Origin: Phaffia rhodozyma
Lineage: Eukaryota > Basidiomycota > Tremellomycetes > Cystofilobasidiales > Mrakiaceae
NCBI GenBank assembly: GCA_014706385.1
Contig: JACGZH010000001.1
Span: 1,798,001-1,862,000, forward strand
DNA: 64,000 nucleotides
Direction: 5' to 3'
Both the position numbers and the translations under genes were made by a program. Every line of letters begins with the position of its first letter. Position 1 is the first letter of the stretch. This document shows, in pieces, positions 36,551 to 49,950 of this stretch. The notes beneath the pieces are model-generated. The model saw only the letters and a list, made by a program, of their open reading frames with translations. It searched no databases and was not told the origin of the DNA.

Positions 36551-39537
36551 ATGACCAAGTACATCCTTGTCTGTGGTACGTATATGTATTAATTGGTTGT
36601 GTGGTGAGATTTTGTAGAGGCAAGATATATCGGACCTTACGTGTCCAGGCTGTTGTCTAGGCTGAATGATAGTGAATCTTGAGAAGCTGACCATGTCTCA
36701 TCTTGATGTGCTCTTGGTTTTATTCCGGTTAGGTGGTGTCATTTCGTTCGTTTAGATTTCTTATTCATTACCAAACTCACCCTTATAGATAGAACGGTAT
36801 ACTTACCCGGCCAAACTGCCATAATCCAGCGGTATCGGAAAGGGAGTTATTGGTTAGTGAGATAGTTCTCCTCTTGAGCACGTCTAAGGGCTCAAAGTGA
36901 CTCATGCTCGAGTACTACAATAGCTTCCTCTACCGGCCTTCTCCTCAAGACTACCGGTCTCAAGGTCACTTCTGTCAAAATCGATCCTTACATGAACATC
37001 GATGCTGGAACCATGGCTCCTACCGAACACGGTAAGTTCTTAAGCTAACTCACGTTCAGAAAAACAAATACAAGATTTCTAGCCCTGAATCGCTAATGTC
37101 GCATACGCCACCGGAAACGTTACAGGCGAGGTCTACGTTCTCAACGATGGAGGAGAGGTTGATCTTGACTTGGGGTTCGTCCAACCTCAACCTCAATCTA
37201 TCACTTGGCATAGATGAGGACGATGGACTGATATTCCCCTTTGACTTGACTACGTCATGACTACCGCTGTTGTCGTGGATATCGTTGTTACTCTCTTGTG
37301 ATTATTATCATCATTGCGCAGAAACTACGAGCGATATTTGGATGTCACTCTCTCCAAAAACCACAACTTGACCACCGGCAAGGTTTACCAGCGAGTGATT
37401 GAGAAGGAGGTCGGTCCATACTATAGATTATCTTTCTAGCCGAATAAGCCTAAATCTGTTATTCCTTTTCATACCTACAGCGACGAGGAGACTACTTGGG
37501 AAAGACTGTTCAGGTACGTTCGTTGATTACCTCTATCTCTGCCATGTGCGAACTGACATGGCACTCGGTTCACAGATTGTTCCCCACTTGACCAACGAGA
37601 TCCAGGAGTGGATCGAGAACGTCGCTGCTCAGCCCGTTGATGAGACCGCTGAGAAGCCTGATGTTTGCATCATCGAGGTTCGTCTCTTCCATTATAATTT
37701 AACCACCTGATTTATGTCGTTGACATTGTATCTCTCACCTCAAACTAGCTTGGAGGAACTGTAGGAGATATCGAGTCGGCTCCTTTCGTTGAGGCCATGA
37801 GTCAGTTCCAAGAGCGAGTCGGTGTGGAGAACTTTGCCGTCGCACTTGTTACCTTGATCCCTGTCGTTGGAGGTGAGCAGAAGACGAAGCCTACCCAGTC
37901 AACTGTCAAGGCGCTCAGGAATGCCGGTCTGTTCCCCGACATCGTACGTGCTTTTATCCTAGACTTCATCAGCCAAGTAATCCATCAAACTAATCTTCGC
38001 GCGGAACGGTCCTTCAACACGATTAAAAGATTGCATGCCGATGTGAGGTTGAGCTCGAGTCTGATACCAAGCGGAAGGTGGCGTCGACTTGCAAAGTGGC
38101 GTCGAACCAGGTGTTTGGTGTTCACAACGTGTCTTCGACCTACCACGTTCCTTTGCTGTTGAGGGATCAGGGTTTGGTGACCTACCTCCAGAAAAGGTTA
38201 TCGCTCGACCAGATCGATCTCGGACCTGACGGAAAGAAGCGAGGAGATAGTCTTCTGGGTAGATGGACCGAGTTGACCTCTGGGTAAGCGTCTGATTTTC
38301 CATCATTCTGATTATCATTTCTAACGAGGAAGCAATGTTTGCCCAAGGATTATTTGCTAAAACTTCATATCCTGACCTTCTACCAGACATGATCGTCGGT
38401 TCGATTCTGTCAAAATTGTTCTCGTTGGAAAGTACACCTCGCTCCAGGACTCATACATGAGTGTTGTTAAATCTTTGGAGCACGCCTCCATGCGATGTGG
38501 TCGGAAGCTCAAGCTCCAGTGGGTTGAATCTTCCCATTTGGAGCCCAACGTCCAGACGGAGGACCCTGTCAAGTATCACGATGCCTGGAAGGCTCTTTGC
38601 TCTGCTGAGGGTATCATGGTTCCTGGAGGGTTTGGTATCCGAGGAACGGAGGGAATGATCGTGGCCGCCAAGTGGGCTCGAGAACACAAGGTTCCTTACT
38701 TGGGTATCTGCCTAGGACTTCAGATTGCCGTCATCGAGTGGGCTAGGCACGTCTGTGGCATCAAAGGTATGCTTTCTCTTTCCCCTCTTACAACGTTATT
38801 CGAGGTCTATATCAATAACCTTTCAATCATCAAATTCTCCGCATCATAGATGCTGGCTCTGCTGAGTTGACCCCGGATACCCTCAACCCGGCTGTCATTT
38901 TCATGCCTGAGATCTCCAAGACTCACCTTGGAGGAACCATGCGGTTGGGTTTGCGACCAACCATGTTCGAGCCCAAGACTGAGGATAGCAAAATCCGACG
39001 ATTGTATGGTGGAAAGTCTGCCGTTTGGGAGAGGCACAGACATCGGTACGAGGTCAACCCTAAAATGGTTCCCACGTTCGAGAAGGCACGAGACAAGGAC
39101 GGAGAGCAGTTGAAGTTCTTGGGTAGAGATGAGACCGGACAGAGGATGCAGATCATCGAGATGACTGGTATGTTTCCGTCTCAGACTGATGCTTTCTCTA
39201 CGTCAATCAGGCACAATCAAGTCGTGCAGTTGCTCATTCTGTATCTCATATGGCTCTGGTTGAAATTCATCGGGAAATTACAGGTCACCCTTACTTTGTC
39301 GGTCTTCAAGCTCACCCTGAGTTCTGCTCCCGACCTCTCAACCCATCACCTCCTTTCCTTGGTTTCATTGCCGCCGCCTCTGGTTCGGAGTGCTTGGAAG
39401 AACAGCTCGCCCGAAATGAGCGAGAGTTCCGACCGCCTCACCCGGAATCTGCCATGAAGCTCAAGGCCGTTGACCCAGCCGTCGTCAAGGCTACCAAGGC
39501 TGAGGCTGCCGTGGCCAATGGAGAGATCGACGCATAA
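36551..39537 (+). CDS. URA7: CTP synthase
   Basis: Converts UTP to CTP with glutamine and ATP, the last step of pyrimidine nucleotide synthesis. The ATG at 36551 begins MTKYILVCG; three short exons then build the P-loop [17 protein letters not shown], with the second donor being GTTCGT at 36746. Synthase-domain motifs are [71 protein letters not shown] and VPVVGG-like [16 protein letters not shown]. The glutaminase domain has [13 protein letters not shown], the nucleophile loop LGICLGLQ, and [17 protein letters not shown] with the HxE pair. It ends in a short Ala/Lys/Glu tail after [12 protein letters not shown]. About 590 residues. At least ten introns, the first four clustered in the first 500 bp. 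All catalytic motifs are intact. Confidence 0.97.
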
Positions 39538-40109
39538 TCGTTTCTCTACCATCGGTTCCACTCTCTCATCGTGTTCTTAACGGGGTTTCTGTCAAGTCCA
39601 CTTTCTTCTACTTCATTGGCAAGCAGTTTGACCCCCGTTCTCTCCCCCCCGCTTCAATCATACGTATCTGGTCATAGATCTCGGCTTGCCCTGGTTTCTC
39701 ATCTTCCTCACGCTGCCTTACATTTGCTTGTTCTGTTCTTTATTCTTCTTCTCTTACCCTTCATTTTTCTCTGTGCACCTCTATACTACATACCAAAAAT
39801 AAAAAAAGATGAAACATGATAGATGCAAAACGTGTACTTGAAGAAAAGCAAGCCGTCCATTGTTCTTTGTGAAGAGCGTGTTTAATGAGTGTTGACTGAG
39901 ACGCGTCAAACACGCGTTGAGATCGAGACGCGTCGCGTCAAGAGAACCTCTTCGCCTTTTCTTGCCTTTTGCCTACTCGAACCTTACTTCTTGCTTTCGA
40001 CCATTTCTCATTTGGTACACTCTTTCTTACCGTAGCAGAGCTCTACTTAAGACCATTCAAGCCACAAAGATACCCCTAGCAATCGACAGGATCACCGGTT
40101 CCATACTAG
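39538..40109. promoter_or_regulatory. URA7 3' UTR and PRI2 promoter with MCB (ACGCGT) cluster
   Basis: Three ACGCGT boxes at 39901, 39912 and 39928, plus an adjacent CGCGTCA ending near 39940, lie within 40 bp about 170-210 bp upstream of the PRI2 ATG. The form ACGCGTCA matches the MBF-binding MCB element. DNA replication genes, including primase, are classical MBF targets in yeasts, so this fits G1/S control. The left part is T-rich URA7 3' UTR without features. Confidence 0.75.
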
Positions 40110-42502
40110 ATGTTCGCAGCTACTAGCTCGAGAAGAAGGGGTCCATCTGGCCCGGAAGTTACAAAACATGGAAAGAGTTCGAAATATCCTTGGAGGTTAA
40201 ACTTGTGAGTTTTTCCTTGTTCGTTCTGAAGTTTATAAAGGACCAGCTAGGAAAAGACACAAAGACCGATTCTCTGATGAGATTTTGAGCTTTGCCCATG
40301 CATGAACTAACGCTTTTTGTTTGTTCCGTTTCCTCCTGGCACGAATAGTTATAATCGACCTCCTCCGGATGATGTAACTTTGGAGGAATTTGAGGAGTAC
40401 GCAATCGCTCGACTTAGAAGTACGTCCTGTTTGCGTGTCTTCCCTCTTTCATGGTCCCAAAACTTCCTTGGCTCAACCGTCATAGTTCTATTTCGCTTCC
40501 TATTTTTCAATCGCTGGATCTCTTAAACAGTCATTTCACTTATCGAATCCGCTCAGATCAGAGGACTACCGCCATCCCAGCTCGTAACGTCTTACGAGCA
40601 AGCGTCCAAGAAGTACCTTCCGTTGAGTGCTAACACAGCAAAGAATGTTGACTTAAGTGCAGAGAGAAAGAAGGATGTGATCAGTCATTTCGTACTAAGG
40701 CTAGCTTTCTGCGGGAGGTCAGCCATTCTCTACTCGCTCATTCTCCTTAGGCAGGACAACCCAAACTGAAGCATCTGGTTGGATACCCTCGGGTTCTTTT
40801 GACATGTTGTGTGTTTCTGGATTCTATTGCCTAAAGTGAGGAACTACGAAAACGATACCTACGAGCAGAAACAACCCTGTTTAAAATTCGATTCGAGAGC
40901 GATGATAAGGAGGAACGAACAAACTTCCTTAAAGAGTTGCAGCTTGATTGGAAGCTGGTCAGTCGACGTTCTCAACATCGCCCTGTTATCACAGACAGTC
41001 TCTAACCCTCTTCCCCTCTTCCGCTCTCCTATTTTTCCTCTCGAACAAATGGATCGATATCTCTCGTTCACCTGGTACCAACAGGTTTCTGAACCAGAAA
41101 AAGAATCTCTCAAGTTCGATCTGCTAACAGTTACCAAGTTAGACGAAAGCGCCTTCCGAGCGCAGTCGTTCTACAAAGTTCACTGGACACTAGTCCCCGA
41201 TCTGGTTGAGAAGAGAAAAGTGTTACTTAAGGGAGGATTGGCATATGTTCCGCAGAGCGAACAGCTCAGTCTGGTTCTTCAAGCATTTTCTGCTCGACTG
41301 GAAGCTGGTTTAGAGGTTTGTAAAGATCATTATAGAGGTGTTCAGAGTTTATTTTACCTAAGGGCCAACTGATAAACATTCGTTCGCTTCAATGATAACA
41401 ACCAACAACAGCTCACTGCCAAATATCTTCCTCGATTAGACGAAGACCAACGGCTCTTACCAATTTTAAACCATCTTTCCCTCTCGTACCTCACCGGCTC
41501 GGCGTCTACCGAGTACACATTCGATCCGGACAACAATTCCGAGACTGTCACGGCAGAGATGATCGATCATCTGGCGCCTAGACATTTCCCACCTTGCATG
41601 CGGCATCTTTGGAATGTTACAGAAAACGTGCATCACCTGAAACACTACGCTCGACTTCAGCTTGGGTTGTTCCTGAAGGTTCGTCCTGACATACTACTCA
41701 TTCTATTTATTAAGTTTTTACATTGACAATCCTTGTTGTTACATTGATTGGGTTTCTGGAAACGTGAATATCACCTCCAGGGAGTGGGTCTGTCAGTCGA
41801 GGAAGCCTTGGTATGGTGGAGAAAGGCATTTTTGGTGCCGTCAAAAATGACGGACGATACGTTTAGGAAGGAATACCAGTACAATATTCGACATTCGTTT
41901 GGACTTGAAGGTCGAAAGATGAACTATGCCCCAAAAAGGTACGGAGCTATCACCTCTTCTGTATAGTTCTACCTACATAAGATTGCGCAACATTCTCTTA
42001 CTGAAATAATAATCGTTACTACCCTTTCTAAAACTCTTTGCATCAAGTTGTCAACGAATTCTCACTCAAGATCAGCCTGGCGCACAAGACATTCATGGCT
42101 GCCCCTTCCGACACTTTGCTCCCGCCCGACTATCTCTCTTCCTTGAAAAAGATTATCGAATCTCTGGACCAGATCTTCAAGAGGTCATGAATCAAGTGAA
42201 GAGTACCCACTATCATGTCGCTTGCACGAGGGTATTCGAGCTCACCCATCGGTCGGACGTTCAGAAAGGTGAAGGATTAGGAAATGGAGAGTCGGTGGAT
42301 CATCCGAACAAATGGTTTGATAGGTTCGTTGTTTTTTCTTGTCCCTATCATGGCGTCCTCAATCCGATGTTTTGCTGACAGTGTTGATCGAAACCCTTTT
42401 CCCGATCGTTCCAGGAGTTGGGAACTCGAGAAGAGTGCTCTGGGTGAGGTCAACAAGGTTGACGGAGATCATCCTGTGAAGGATGAAGTCATGGCCTCGT
42501 AG
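40110..42502 (+). CDS. PRI2: DNA primase large subunit
   Basis: Iron-sulfur subunit of DNA polymerase alpha-primase, needed to start RNA primers at origins and Okazaki fragments. The ATG at 40110 gives MFAATSSRRRGPSGPE, then FYNRPPPDDVTLEEFEEYAI with ARLR, a strong family signature. Later blocks are KKDVISHFVLRLAFCGR, LLKGGLAYVPQSEQ and FPPCMRHLWNVTENVHHLKH, then LGLFLKGVGLSVEEALVWWR and YNIRHSFGLEGRKMNYAPKR, SCQRILTQDQPGAQDIHGCP with FRHF, and KSTHYHVACTRVFELTH. The four cluster cysteines are all present (PPCM, SCQR, GCPF, VACT). The last exon follows a GTTCGT donor at 42324 (HPNKWFDR joined to SWELEK) and ends DEVMAS. About 520 residues. An MCB cluster lies upstream. Confidence 0.94.
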
Positions 42503-42856
42503 ATATAGAAACCCCTTTCCTGCAGGTCGAAACTTCGGATATACGAATGTTCTCGGTCTTCCCTCAGTTCCTTGTTGTTTGTATGATCATGACATATGTA
42601 ATTGCTTTCTTCTTCCTCTGCAAAATCCAAGCATGCTATGTACAGTATGGTCAGGGCAGAAGAAAACGACGAGAGACAGGGTATCATTAAATAGAAACAT
42701 TGTCGAGAGGTGGTGAGATGCGATTGATAGATACAAGTGCTAGATATTATTGGAAGAGATAAGAAAGCGAGGAAGAAACTGGGGTATCATCTATGATAAG
42801 AGAAGAAGCAAGGCGAGCGGTTCAAATGAGAGAGGATCAAGACAAAAGTACGGCTC
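42503..42856. other. 354-bp convergent intergenic region (PRI2/SEC10)
   Basis: Contains only 3' UTR-like sequence of the two convergent genes. No coding frame, RNA gene or repeat is seen. Confidence 0.6.
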
Positions 42857-45800
42857 TCAGAGTGGCATCTTAGAAAAATAAGGGATAGCTCCCCGAGCAG
42901 CCGGATTCGGCGATGCTCTTCCTGATATCGGAGACGATCGACCGACGTGCTGTCCTTCTGTTCCTGTCGGACTAGAACTTGCAGAGGAAGAAGCCGCGTA
43001 GTTGTCAAGCTCTTTGATCATTACGCTGAGCCGGTTCAAGCCTTTGGTGCCCAAGCTTCGAGCTTGACCTGTGAGGGTGCTCCGCATCCTGATGGCAGCG
43101 TCGGCTGCTCCAGCTGCCACCGCGTCGACGTCGATTCCGAAACGTTCGTCCTCCGCAAATCTCTTCGAGAATCTGATGAAAATGAATACGAACAGAAGGT
43201 AAGAACAAGGTTAATAATTGAATCGACTTGAATGTCAATATTAACTCGAGACATACGTCGAGTAATCGACTCGCTGGGCCAAGTAAGGTCTCAATAATCT
43301 CGGCTCAATCTGGCCCAAGTAAGACTCTGCCATGAACGTTTTGAGGACCTCCGGCTGGACAACAAACAAGTTTCCTAGTTGACGGAGCATGGCGAATCGT
43401 TCATTCAACACTGGGATTCCAAACGCAGTGATTGCCTCTTGGTAAGTCGCTAGGTCTCTGTAAACAGGTATAACAGAAACATATAGACGGGGTCAGAAAG
43501 ATGATCAGATATGTCGTCATATCAAAGGAAGTAAAAACTGCTCGGCAAAAGCTTACTTTGTGAGCATCAATGCTCCAGTCACACTGACGGGGAATTTCTT
43601 GAGGTGATCGAGCAGCAATCTTTTACGAATAATGACATCACCTAGATCTATCAGCTACTATACTAGACCACGATTCCGCTGTACCACTTTAGAGGCGTGA
43701 AGAATAACAAATGATATAACTAACGCGTGGAAGCCAACTCCAACTTCGGTCAAAAACCCATCAGCATTCTTACCACTGAGGTACGACTTAGTCGCTACCT
43801 TCACTTTTTCCAATACGTCTAGCGCCAATGTGCAGGGTTCGGTGTTTACTCTCTCGAACGAGACATCATCGTTTTTAGGCTTAAAATCGAGTTTCTTCTG
43901 CTTGGTGAGCTGAAGAGCAAGCCAAGAATTGATGACTGATGACGCGCAGTGAAAAAAAAACTGAGGTTAGTAAATCTCATAGAAGCCAACTAATCAGAGA
44001 AAGCGAATAGGTAGAGGGAGTCGTACGGTCGAGGAGTGTCTGCATGATTGCATTGATCTTTTCCTCCGCCCTACCAATATTCGTCTGACTATAAGCGACC
44101 ATTTCTCTTCTGATGGTGACTGAAGACAAAGCTAGCGGAAGCAGCGCCACAGACGAATATTTCTGCCACATATGGCAGAGTAGATCAGCAGACCTGACGG
44201 TGGCAAGAACAGAGAGATCTGGTTCCAGTCTTGGATCATGCGCGTCCATCTTAGCTAATGTTCTGATAATGGGGTGTCAAGCGTAGTTGTGGTGAGTGAG
44301 GCAGAGTTAAGGAAAGAGAGAAGAGAGCGAAGACTCACGAATCAAGAGCAGTCTCTATATATGATCTACCTAGGGCTTCTGCTAGTACGCGCATCAATGC
44401 AAACGCTCCTTTCGGTCTATTGAAGAGCAACAATCGCATAAAAGGATCGATTGGTCTTAGCTGATCGCGTCCCATGAAAGATACTCGCAAATTTGAACGC
44501 AGAACGCACACTTCTCCTGATGAACTCAGTTCTACACATCTCCCCACAGCTTCGGCATGCCACTTCAACATCGTTTCTGCAACATCCATTTTGAGTGCTC
44601 CATCCTCAACTTTGATTCCGCCTGCCTCTAGCTCTGCCTCTACCGAGCCGCCTGGTGTTTTTTCACTCACACCGGAGTACTTCAATATAGCGGACGCAGC
44701 GGCTTGGGTAGTTTGAGAGCTTGAGGAGGCGGAGGCGGAGGCGAGTTGATTGACTACTCTATCGAACAATTTGTTGGGCTTTGCTTTATGAACGGTTTCC
44801 TATTGTATAACCAAGCCGGTCGTAGAAGAAAAGTGTCTCAGACTCAATCGATATGAATAAAATGAAAGAGAAGATAGTGACAGAAGAGAACAAACATGGT
44901 ACTTGGTGAAATTTGCCAAGAATCCCGCGTATAGCTCAGCCAAACTTTTACTCTCTCTCTCCAAGTACCGGACCCCTTCAATGAAAGGCGCAAACATTTC
45001 TTCCAGACAGTTTTCCAGCATGACGGCCACCGCAGTACTGGCACCATCACCATCAGCTCCTTTTGCTTTTCCTCCCACTGTTGAATCCCCTGCTGATGGG
45101 TCTGAGGCTGATGATCTGCTCCCCGAAGATGATGCAGAGGGAAACTCGTACGCTTTCAGATCGTCGATCAGAGTGGACGTCATTGTATGTGATATATAAA
45201 GGATTCGAAGGGTGGCGAGAGTTGATATTTTGCCCGCTTTATCAAGGAGGCGTTCGAGGATTTGTTGGATCTATCATGTATAAACACGAATAATGTCAAC
45301 GAATGAGAAATATTGACAAGCTGACCTGTGAGAGAGATATCATGGATATGAAAGAAGAACATACAACTTGGGCAAACACTCTGTTTAGGAAGACTTGCAT
45401 AACCATTGGCGGATTCGGAAATACAGCCTGAATAATCTGAGCCTCTTGAGAGACAGTCACCCTAATCTCATCATACAAGCTACGGAGCGTTGGTTCCGTT
45501 GTCGAAGATGACTTGAAAGGGTCGGGAAGGGTCTGCCAACTGTATTTTGTAAGGAAATCAACGTTTGAGTGTGTTCCGCCAGTATGTTTTTGGACCATCA
45601 AATATATGCAGCCATCATGGGGTCGTATCAGAACATGACGTACAGAGTAGCTTCTTCATGTCCGTAATTTCCAGATCCGACACGTCCAATTCGATCTTTG
45701 GAGATGAAAAAGTCATGCTGATTCACATAAATTTGAACGCAGGAAGTACCTCCGTTGAACTCCAGAAGGACTCGGGCACAGTGCTGATTGAAACATGATA

Positions 45801-46905
45801 CAACCAGAAAAGTTAATAGCCTTCAGGAAATACATGCGCTGGTGATCAGTATCACTTACGCCCATCATTTTGGGATCCCCTTGTCTGTAAAGACAGAAGG
45901 ACATATAAGCATGCACTCATGAAGGATTGAGTTGTAAATAGGCAAATATTGAATATGGGTTTGCTCACCTGTAGTATTTATCAAACAGTCCAAGGACCTC
46001 TTTCTCAAACTTTTCGCAATACTCTTCGATTCGGTTTCCTGTTTTACCTCCTGCATCTGCAGAATCCTCCTTGACTAAACTCGCCAGCCTTCTCAATACC
46101 ACTGCGCATCTCATTCTTCCGTCTCTGCCTTCCCGGCCGTCTCGACGGGCATCCTTGAGCAGTCTGTCTAGCAGAGAACTGTCGCCATTGGAGAGAGCGA
46201 TGTAGTAGGAGAGTAGTATGGATGAATACTGCGCTTTTGAACGAGAGATATGAAGCGTCTCGAGAGTTTCTCCGATTCTGATTGCTGGAGAACCGATTGA
46301 AGAGGTGGTGTTGGATATAGTAGCAAATGAAGCTGAAACGGCCTGTGCATTGTAGACGATTGAACATCAGTCAATAATCTTAGCATACTTCTCTAGATGA
46401 AGAAAGATCAACTTACCTCGAATCCGCGATCGAGCTCTTTGAGTTTCCTTCCGTACTCTCTCTCTGCCTTGCTAACTTCTGCCTCTAATTTATCTGTTCT
46501 AGCCTGGACTTCTTTTCGAACTTGAAGAAGGGAATCAACTGCATGAGAAAACGTCTGAAGGAAGGGTAAGGGGGTAAATGCTAAGCAAGAAGAGAGCCAG
46601 AGTCAGTCTATTCGGACGTGGCAATCAAGTTGAAAGCGACGAGTATCCGAAAAGGCAGAAGTTTGACCATACGAGCGGAGGATTGAACTGAGTTGGCGAT
46701 CAGCTTGTCAGAAAGTGTCGAGATAAACTCTTGAATATCGAATTGATCCTGTGAAGAGTAAGAGAGATAGAGGTGAGAGGGCACAAGACCGAAGATAAGT
46801 TGAGGAAACTGTCTGCAGAGAGATCCAATAAAAACCACGGACCTGAAAGTTGTCAACCTTGAGAACTTCTTCGATCGCTGGATCCGGCTCAAACCTGCTT
46901 GCCAT
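42857..46905 (-). CDS. SEC10: exocyst complex subunit Sec10
   Basis: Subunit of the octameric exocyst that tethers secretory vesicles at sites of polarised growth. The ATG at 46905 begins MASRFEPDPAIEEVLKVDNF, then DQFDIQEFISTLSDKLIANS. The CorEx-type coiled coil follows: LQTFSHAVDSLLQVRKEVQA, EREYGRKLKELDRGFEAVSA, ETLETLHISRSKAQYSSILL. Later come EYCEKFEKEVLGLFDKYYR, HCARVLLEFNGGTSCVQIYV, PPMVMQVFLNRVFAQV, IQQILERLLDKAGKISTLAT with LRIL, ENCLEEMFAPFIEGVRYLER, PKGAFALMRVLAEALGRSYI and DLLCHMWQKYSSVALLPLAL. The tail is Ser/Pro-rich (SPISGRASPNPAARGAIPYF), with the stop at 42857-42859. Around ten introns. Length, about 950 residues, is a little above animal EXOC5 and in the fungal range. The N-terminal and middle blocks make the call; individual helices align loosely, as usual in this family. 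Confidence 0.87.
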
Positions 46906-47145
46906 AATGAGGATAAAGCAGCACGCTCGACTGAACGATGAGGGTGTGACGATGGCAAGGTGACAAGATGGAGGGCCCAACACAGGATGGAGGGATAGAT
47001 GGCGAAGGAATGGATTTGACGCCACACACGTGACTTACAACACTTTTGAGGCAGTGCAAATATTTCATTTTCTTACAGTCAACCTGAACTTCTCTGGTCT
47101 ATTATTTTTCTCCTAGCTATCCTTCACTCACGCTCTCGTTCAATC

Positions 47146-49804
47146 ATGTCGGACCCTGCATCTTTGTTGGCATTCCTGGGGAGTACTCTGTCTCACCCGG
47201 GGTTTCTCTCTCAGACTGTCTCTCTCATAGAAATTCACGCTCCATTTCATCCGGAGGTTCTTCCCAAAATCCCTTCCTCTGTCTTAACGTCTTTCCTCAA
47301 AGCTCTCGATGCCCTCATCCTTTCCAAGGAAGAGGCAAACCGATTGGCAGGATGGTCCATCGGAGCTATCGTTATGGACCAAAGCAGAGCTTCAGCCGAA
47401 ATTCTTGATAGATTTGGTAGAAACTGGGTGGTCGGCCTGATGGGTATCGTCGGGGTACGTTCACGCATGCATTTTTACTTTATAGGAAAGAGCTGATATC
47501 GATTGTCTCAATACATGTTACTCTATTCTTTCGTCTCTTCAACCCCCAACAATAGAAACAATTGGCGTCTCATCTTATCGGCCCTTTCGTTCGACTTCTT
47601 TCATCCATCTTCCTCAACTCAGGCAGCTCTAACCCCCAGTTCCATCGGGAGATCACCTTACCCAACCTCCAAAAGTACACATTGAATCTCCTCGTATGGA
47701 CCGAAAAGTTTCCTTTGGTCGCTCTTCCCCCCATTCTTCCTTTCCTCTCTCACCTTGTCGCTTTACATCCGCCATCCGTCCGAGCGCTTCATGCCTCTCT
47801 GCTTTCCACTTCCCTTGCCGGTCTGTCAACTGCACAGCATCCGTCAACACGCCAGGCTGCCGTCAAGCTTTACACGTCTCTTCACCTCTTGCCCGGAAAA
47901 TCGGCCTCGCCTCAGGCATTTGTTCATGATCTCCAATCTGCTCTCACGAGCGCGCACGAATGTCTAGATGCGCTTTTCCAGGGAGTTTTTGAGGAACAAG
48001 CGGGCGGAAGACAGGCCAGAGATGACATTGGAGAGTTAGGAATCAAATGGAAAGGTTTCACAGAGCTCGCCAAAGAAAGGGATAGTTTGAAGAAACGATC
48101 TGTTGCGCTCGAGAGGCTCGATGGGTTCGTTAGGTTGGTTACTGGTATGCTGCGGCAACCTACTTCCAGAGGAGTGGCCATCCCTGCAGGAACCGTGCTG
48201 GCACTCCCGTACAGGATCCTCAGAATCACCTCGGACGGATTGGTTAGTTTTCGTATTCGTCGCTGTGTGTTATAGTTCTTTGTTGGTTCAAATTCTGACC
48301 AACATCAACGTCAACCCACTCTTCCAGATGGCTGATCATGCCAACCCAGAGGAATCCAACCTAGTCAAAGTTATGCTTCCCCAGTTGTATATCCTTGCCT
48401 GCGGTCTACTCGGCCAGCTCACTTTGTGCTCTGGGCAGGCCCTTCTTCCACATCAGATGGAGATTGTGTCCTATTTGGTATATCTACTCGAAAAGACGGC
48501 CCATCAGCCAAAGTTGCATCAGGCACTGCTCAAAACCCTTTCGCTCGTTCTTAGCAAGATCGGACCTCTCGCGCCGATCCACGCGGTCTCGGGCAGTCTA
48601 ACTGGTCGAATCGTTAAAATCGCCTTGACCAACCTGGGAGAACTCCTTGAGCCTTCTCGAGTGGCAGCATTATCTGCCTCACAAGAAGACCCTAGCTCTT
48701 CTAATGGAGGAAGCAAAGGGAAAGGCAAGAAACGGTCGCACGCAGAGAGTAACTCGCTCGCCCTCACCTCCTCTCTTCCGGCTCTCGCCGCCTCAGTCGT
48801 TCCTACTGCGATGCTTTCGATCGAGCTTCTCTCCGCAATACTCCCTCATCCGGCGCTTCAGCCGGCGCTTTACGTCCTTGCCACCAAGGTTCTTCTTTCG
48901 CTCTCCATCAACCTGCCTGTTTCTGCTAGAAGGCAGGCAGGAGGTCACTCTGCCCAGGCATGGGCTCAGTTGGAGGATGGAGTGAAGAAATTACTGGTCG
49001 ATGGATTATCAAGTGGACCTAGCGCAAGGGAGGGGACGGTTGGGCCTGAGGCTGGGTGGGTTGTTCAGTCTCTAAACGAGGGTGGTAAGGATGTGAGTAT
49101 CATGCTCTCTGCGTATCCAAACACTTCTTCTTCTTCTTTCCTTGATCGGGTTTTCGCTGATCCGACTGGCCGTCTTCACTTTTCCGCTTAAACAGTCAAC
49201 CCTCGGATCTCTGCTGCATCCTCTTCTCCCTGCTCTTCCCCGACCTCTTCCAGCAGCCTCCTCGCTTCTGTTATACAAATCTGAAGGACGTACTGAGCAG
49301 ACCAACCGGGAGTCTCTTTCATTCGATACGCTTTCTACCGCTCAACTTGGTCCAACTTCGGTACCCGTCGAGCCAATGCTCGATCTCTCTGCCCCTCTCA
49401 ACACTCTGATTGAGAATATCGTACCAACTGAAACAAACGTTTCATTGAGCGCGTCTATGTCTGCTACACTTCCTACCACAATCCCTCCTACGATCACATC
49501 TGCTCCGTTCGAGACTGCGTTCGTTCAGCCGTCCCAGTCCAGTGTGTTTGATCCTCCTGTTGAGGTCGCAGAGGTTCAGGAGAAGGACGAGACGATGACT
49601 GTTCCTGCATCGATTGCGTTGAAGGATAGTCAGGTTGCGCAGAAAATGGCGGCGGAAGAGCAGGAGAGAACACGGGCGAGAGAACAAGCTCGTGTCAGCC
49701 AATTCCAGGCCAGAGATAACGTAGGAGGGGATGATGATGACGATGACGACGGAGAGATCCCGGAGATCGATATGGGGGACGACACGAGTGAAGAAGAGGA
49801 TTGA
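47146..49804 (+). CDS. RIX1: pre-rRNA processing protein Rix1 (PELP1-like, Rix1 complex)
   Basis: Scaffold of the Rix1-Ipi1-Ipi3 complex, which acts with the Rea1 ATPase in late 60S pre-ribosome maturation and ITS2 processing. Four exons. ATG at 47146, MSDPASLLAFLGSTLSHPGF. The conserved helical-repeat N-terminus includes FLKALDALILSKEEANRLAG, WSIGAIVMDQ and RNWVVGLMGIVG, then KQLASHLIGPFVRLLSSIFL, LPNLQKYTLNLLVWTEKFPL and LHASLLSTSLAGLSTAQHPS. Downstream exons continue the alpha-solenoid (KVMLPQLYILACGLLGQLTL, QALLKTLSLVLSKIGPLAPI) with a basic linker KGKGKKRSHAES. The C-terminus is acidic, with a run of Asp (GGDDDDDDDGEIPEIDMGDD), as in PELP1/Rix1. About 840 residues. It is divergent from SEC10 across 240 bp. 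Assignment rests on the N-terminal pattern and architecture, not on a catalytic motif. Confidence 0.83.
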
Positions 49805-49911
49805 GAAAATGAATAGAACGGGAAGCGCCAGATGCACTTCTCGTACACCATGTTTATCAATGATGCATAACGGGTCAAGAATCTGATTGAAATAAAACCT
49901 CAACGGATATA

Positions 49912-49913
<2 letters not shown>

Positions 49914-49948
<35 letters not shown>

Positions 49949-49950
49949 TG
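49914..49950. repeat. (TG)n dinucleotide microsatellite
   Basis: An uninterrupted run of about 16 TG units followed by TTGTG, in the RIX1 3' UTR, some 180 bp before the next gene. The 49805-50129 interval otherwise holds only UTR sequence. Confidence 0.95.
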
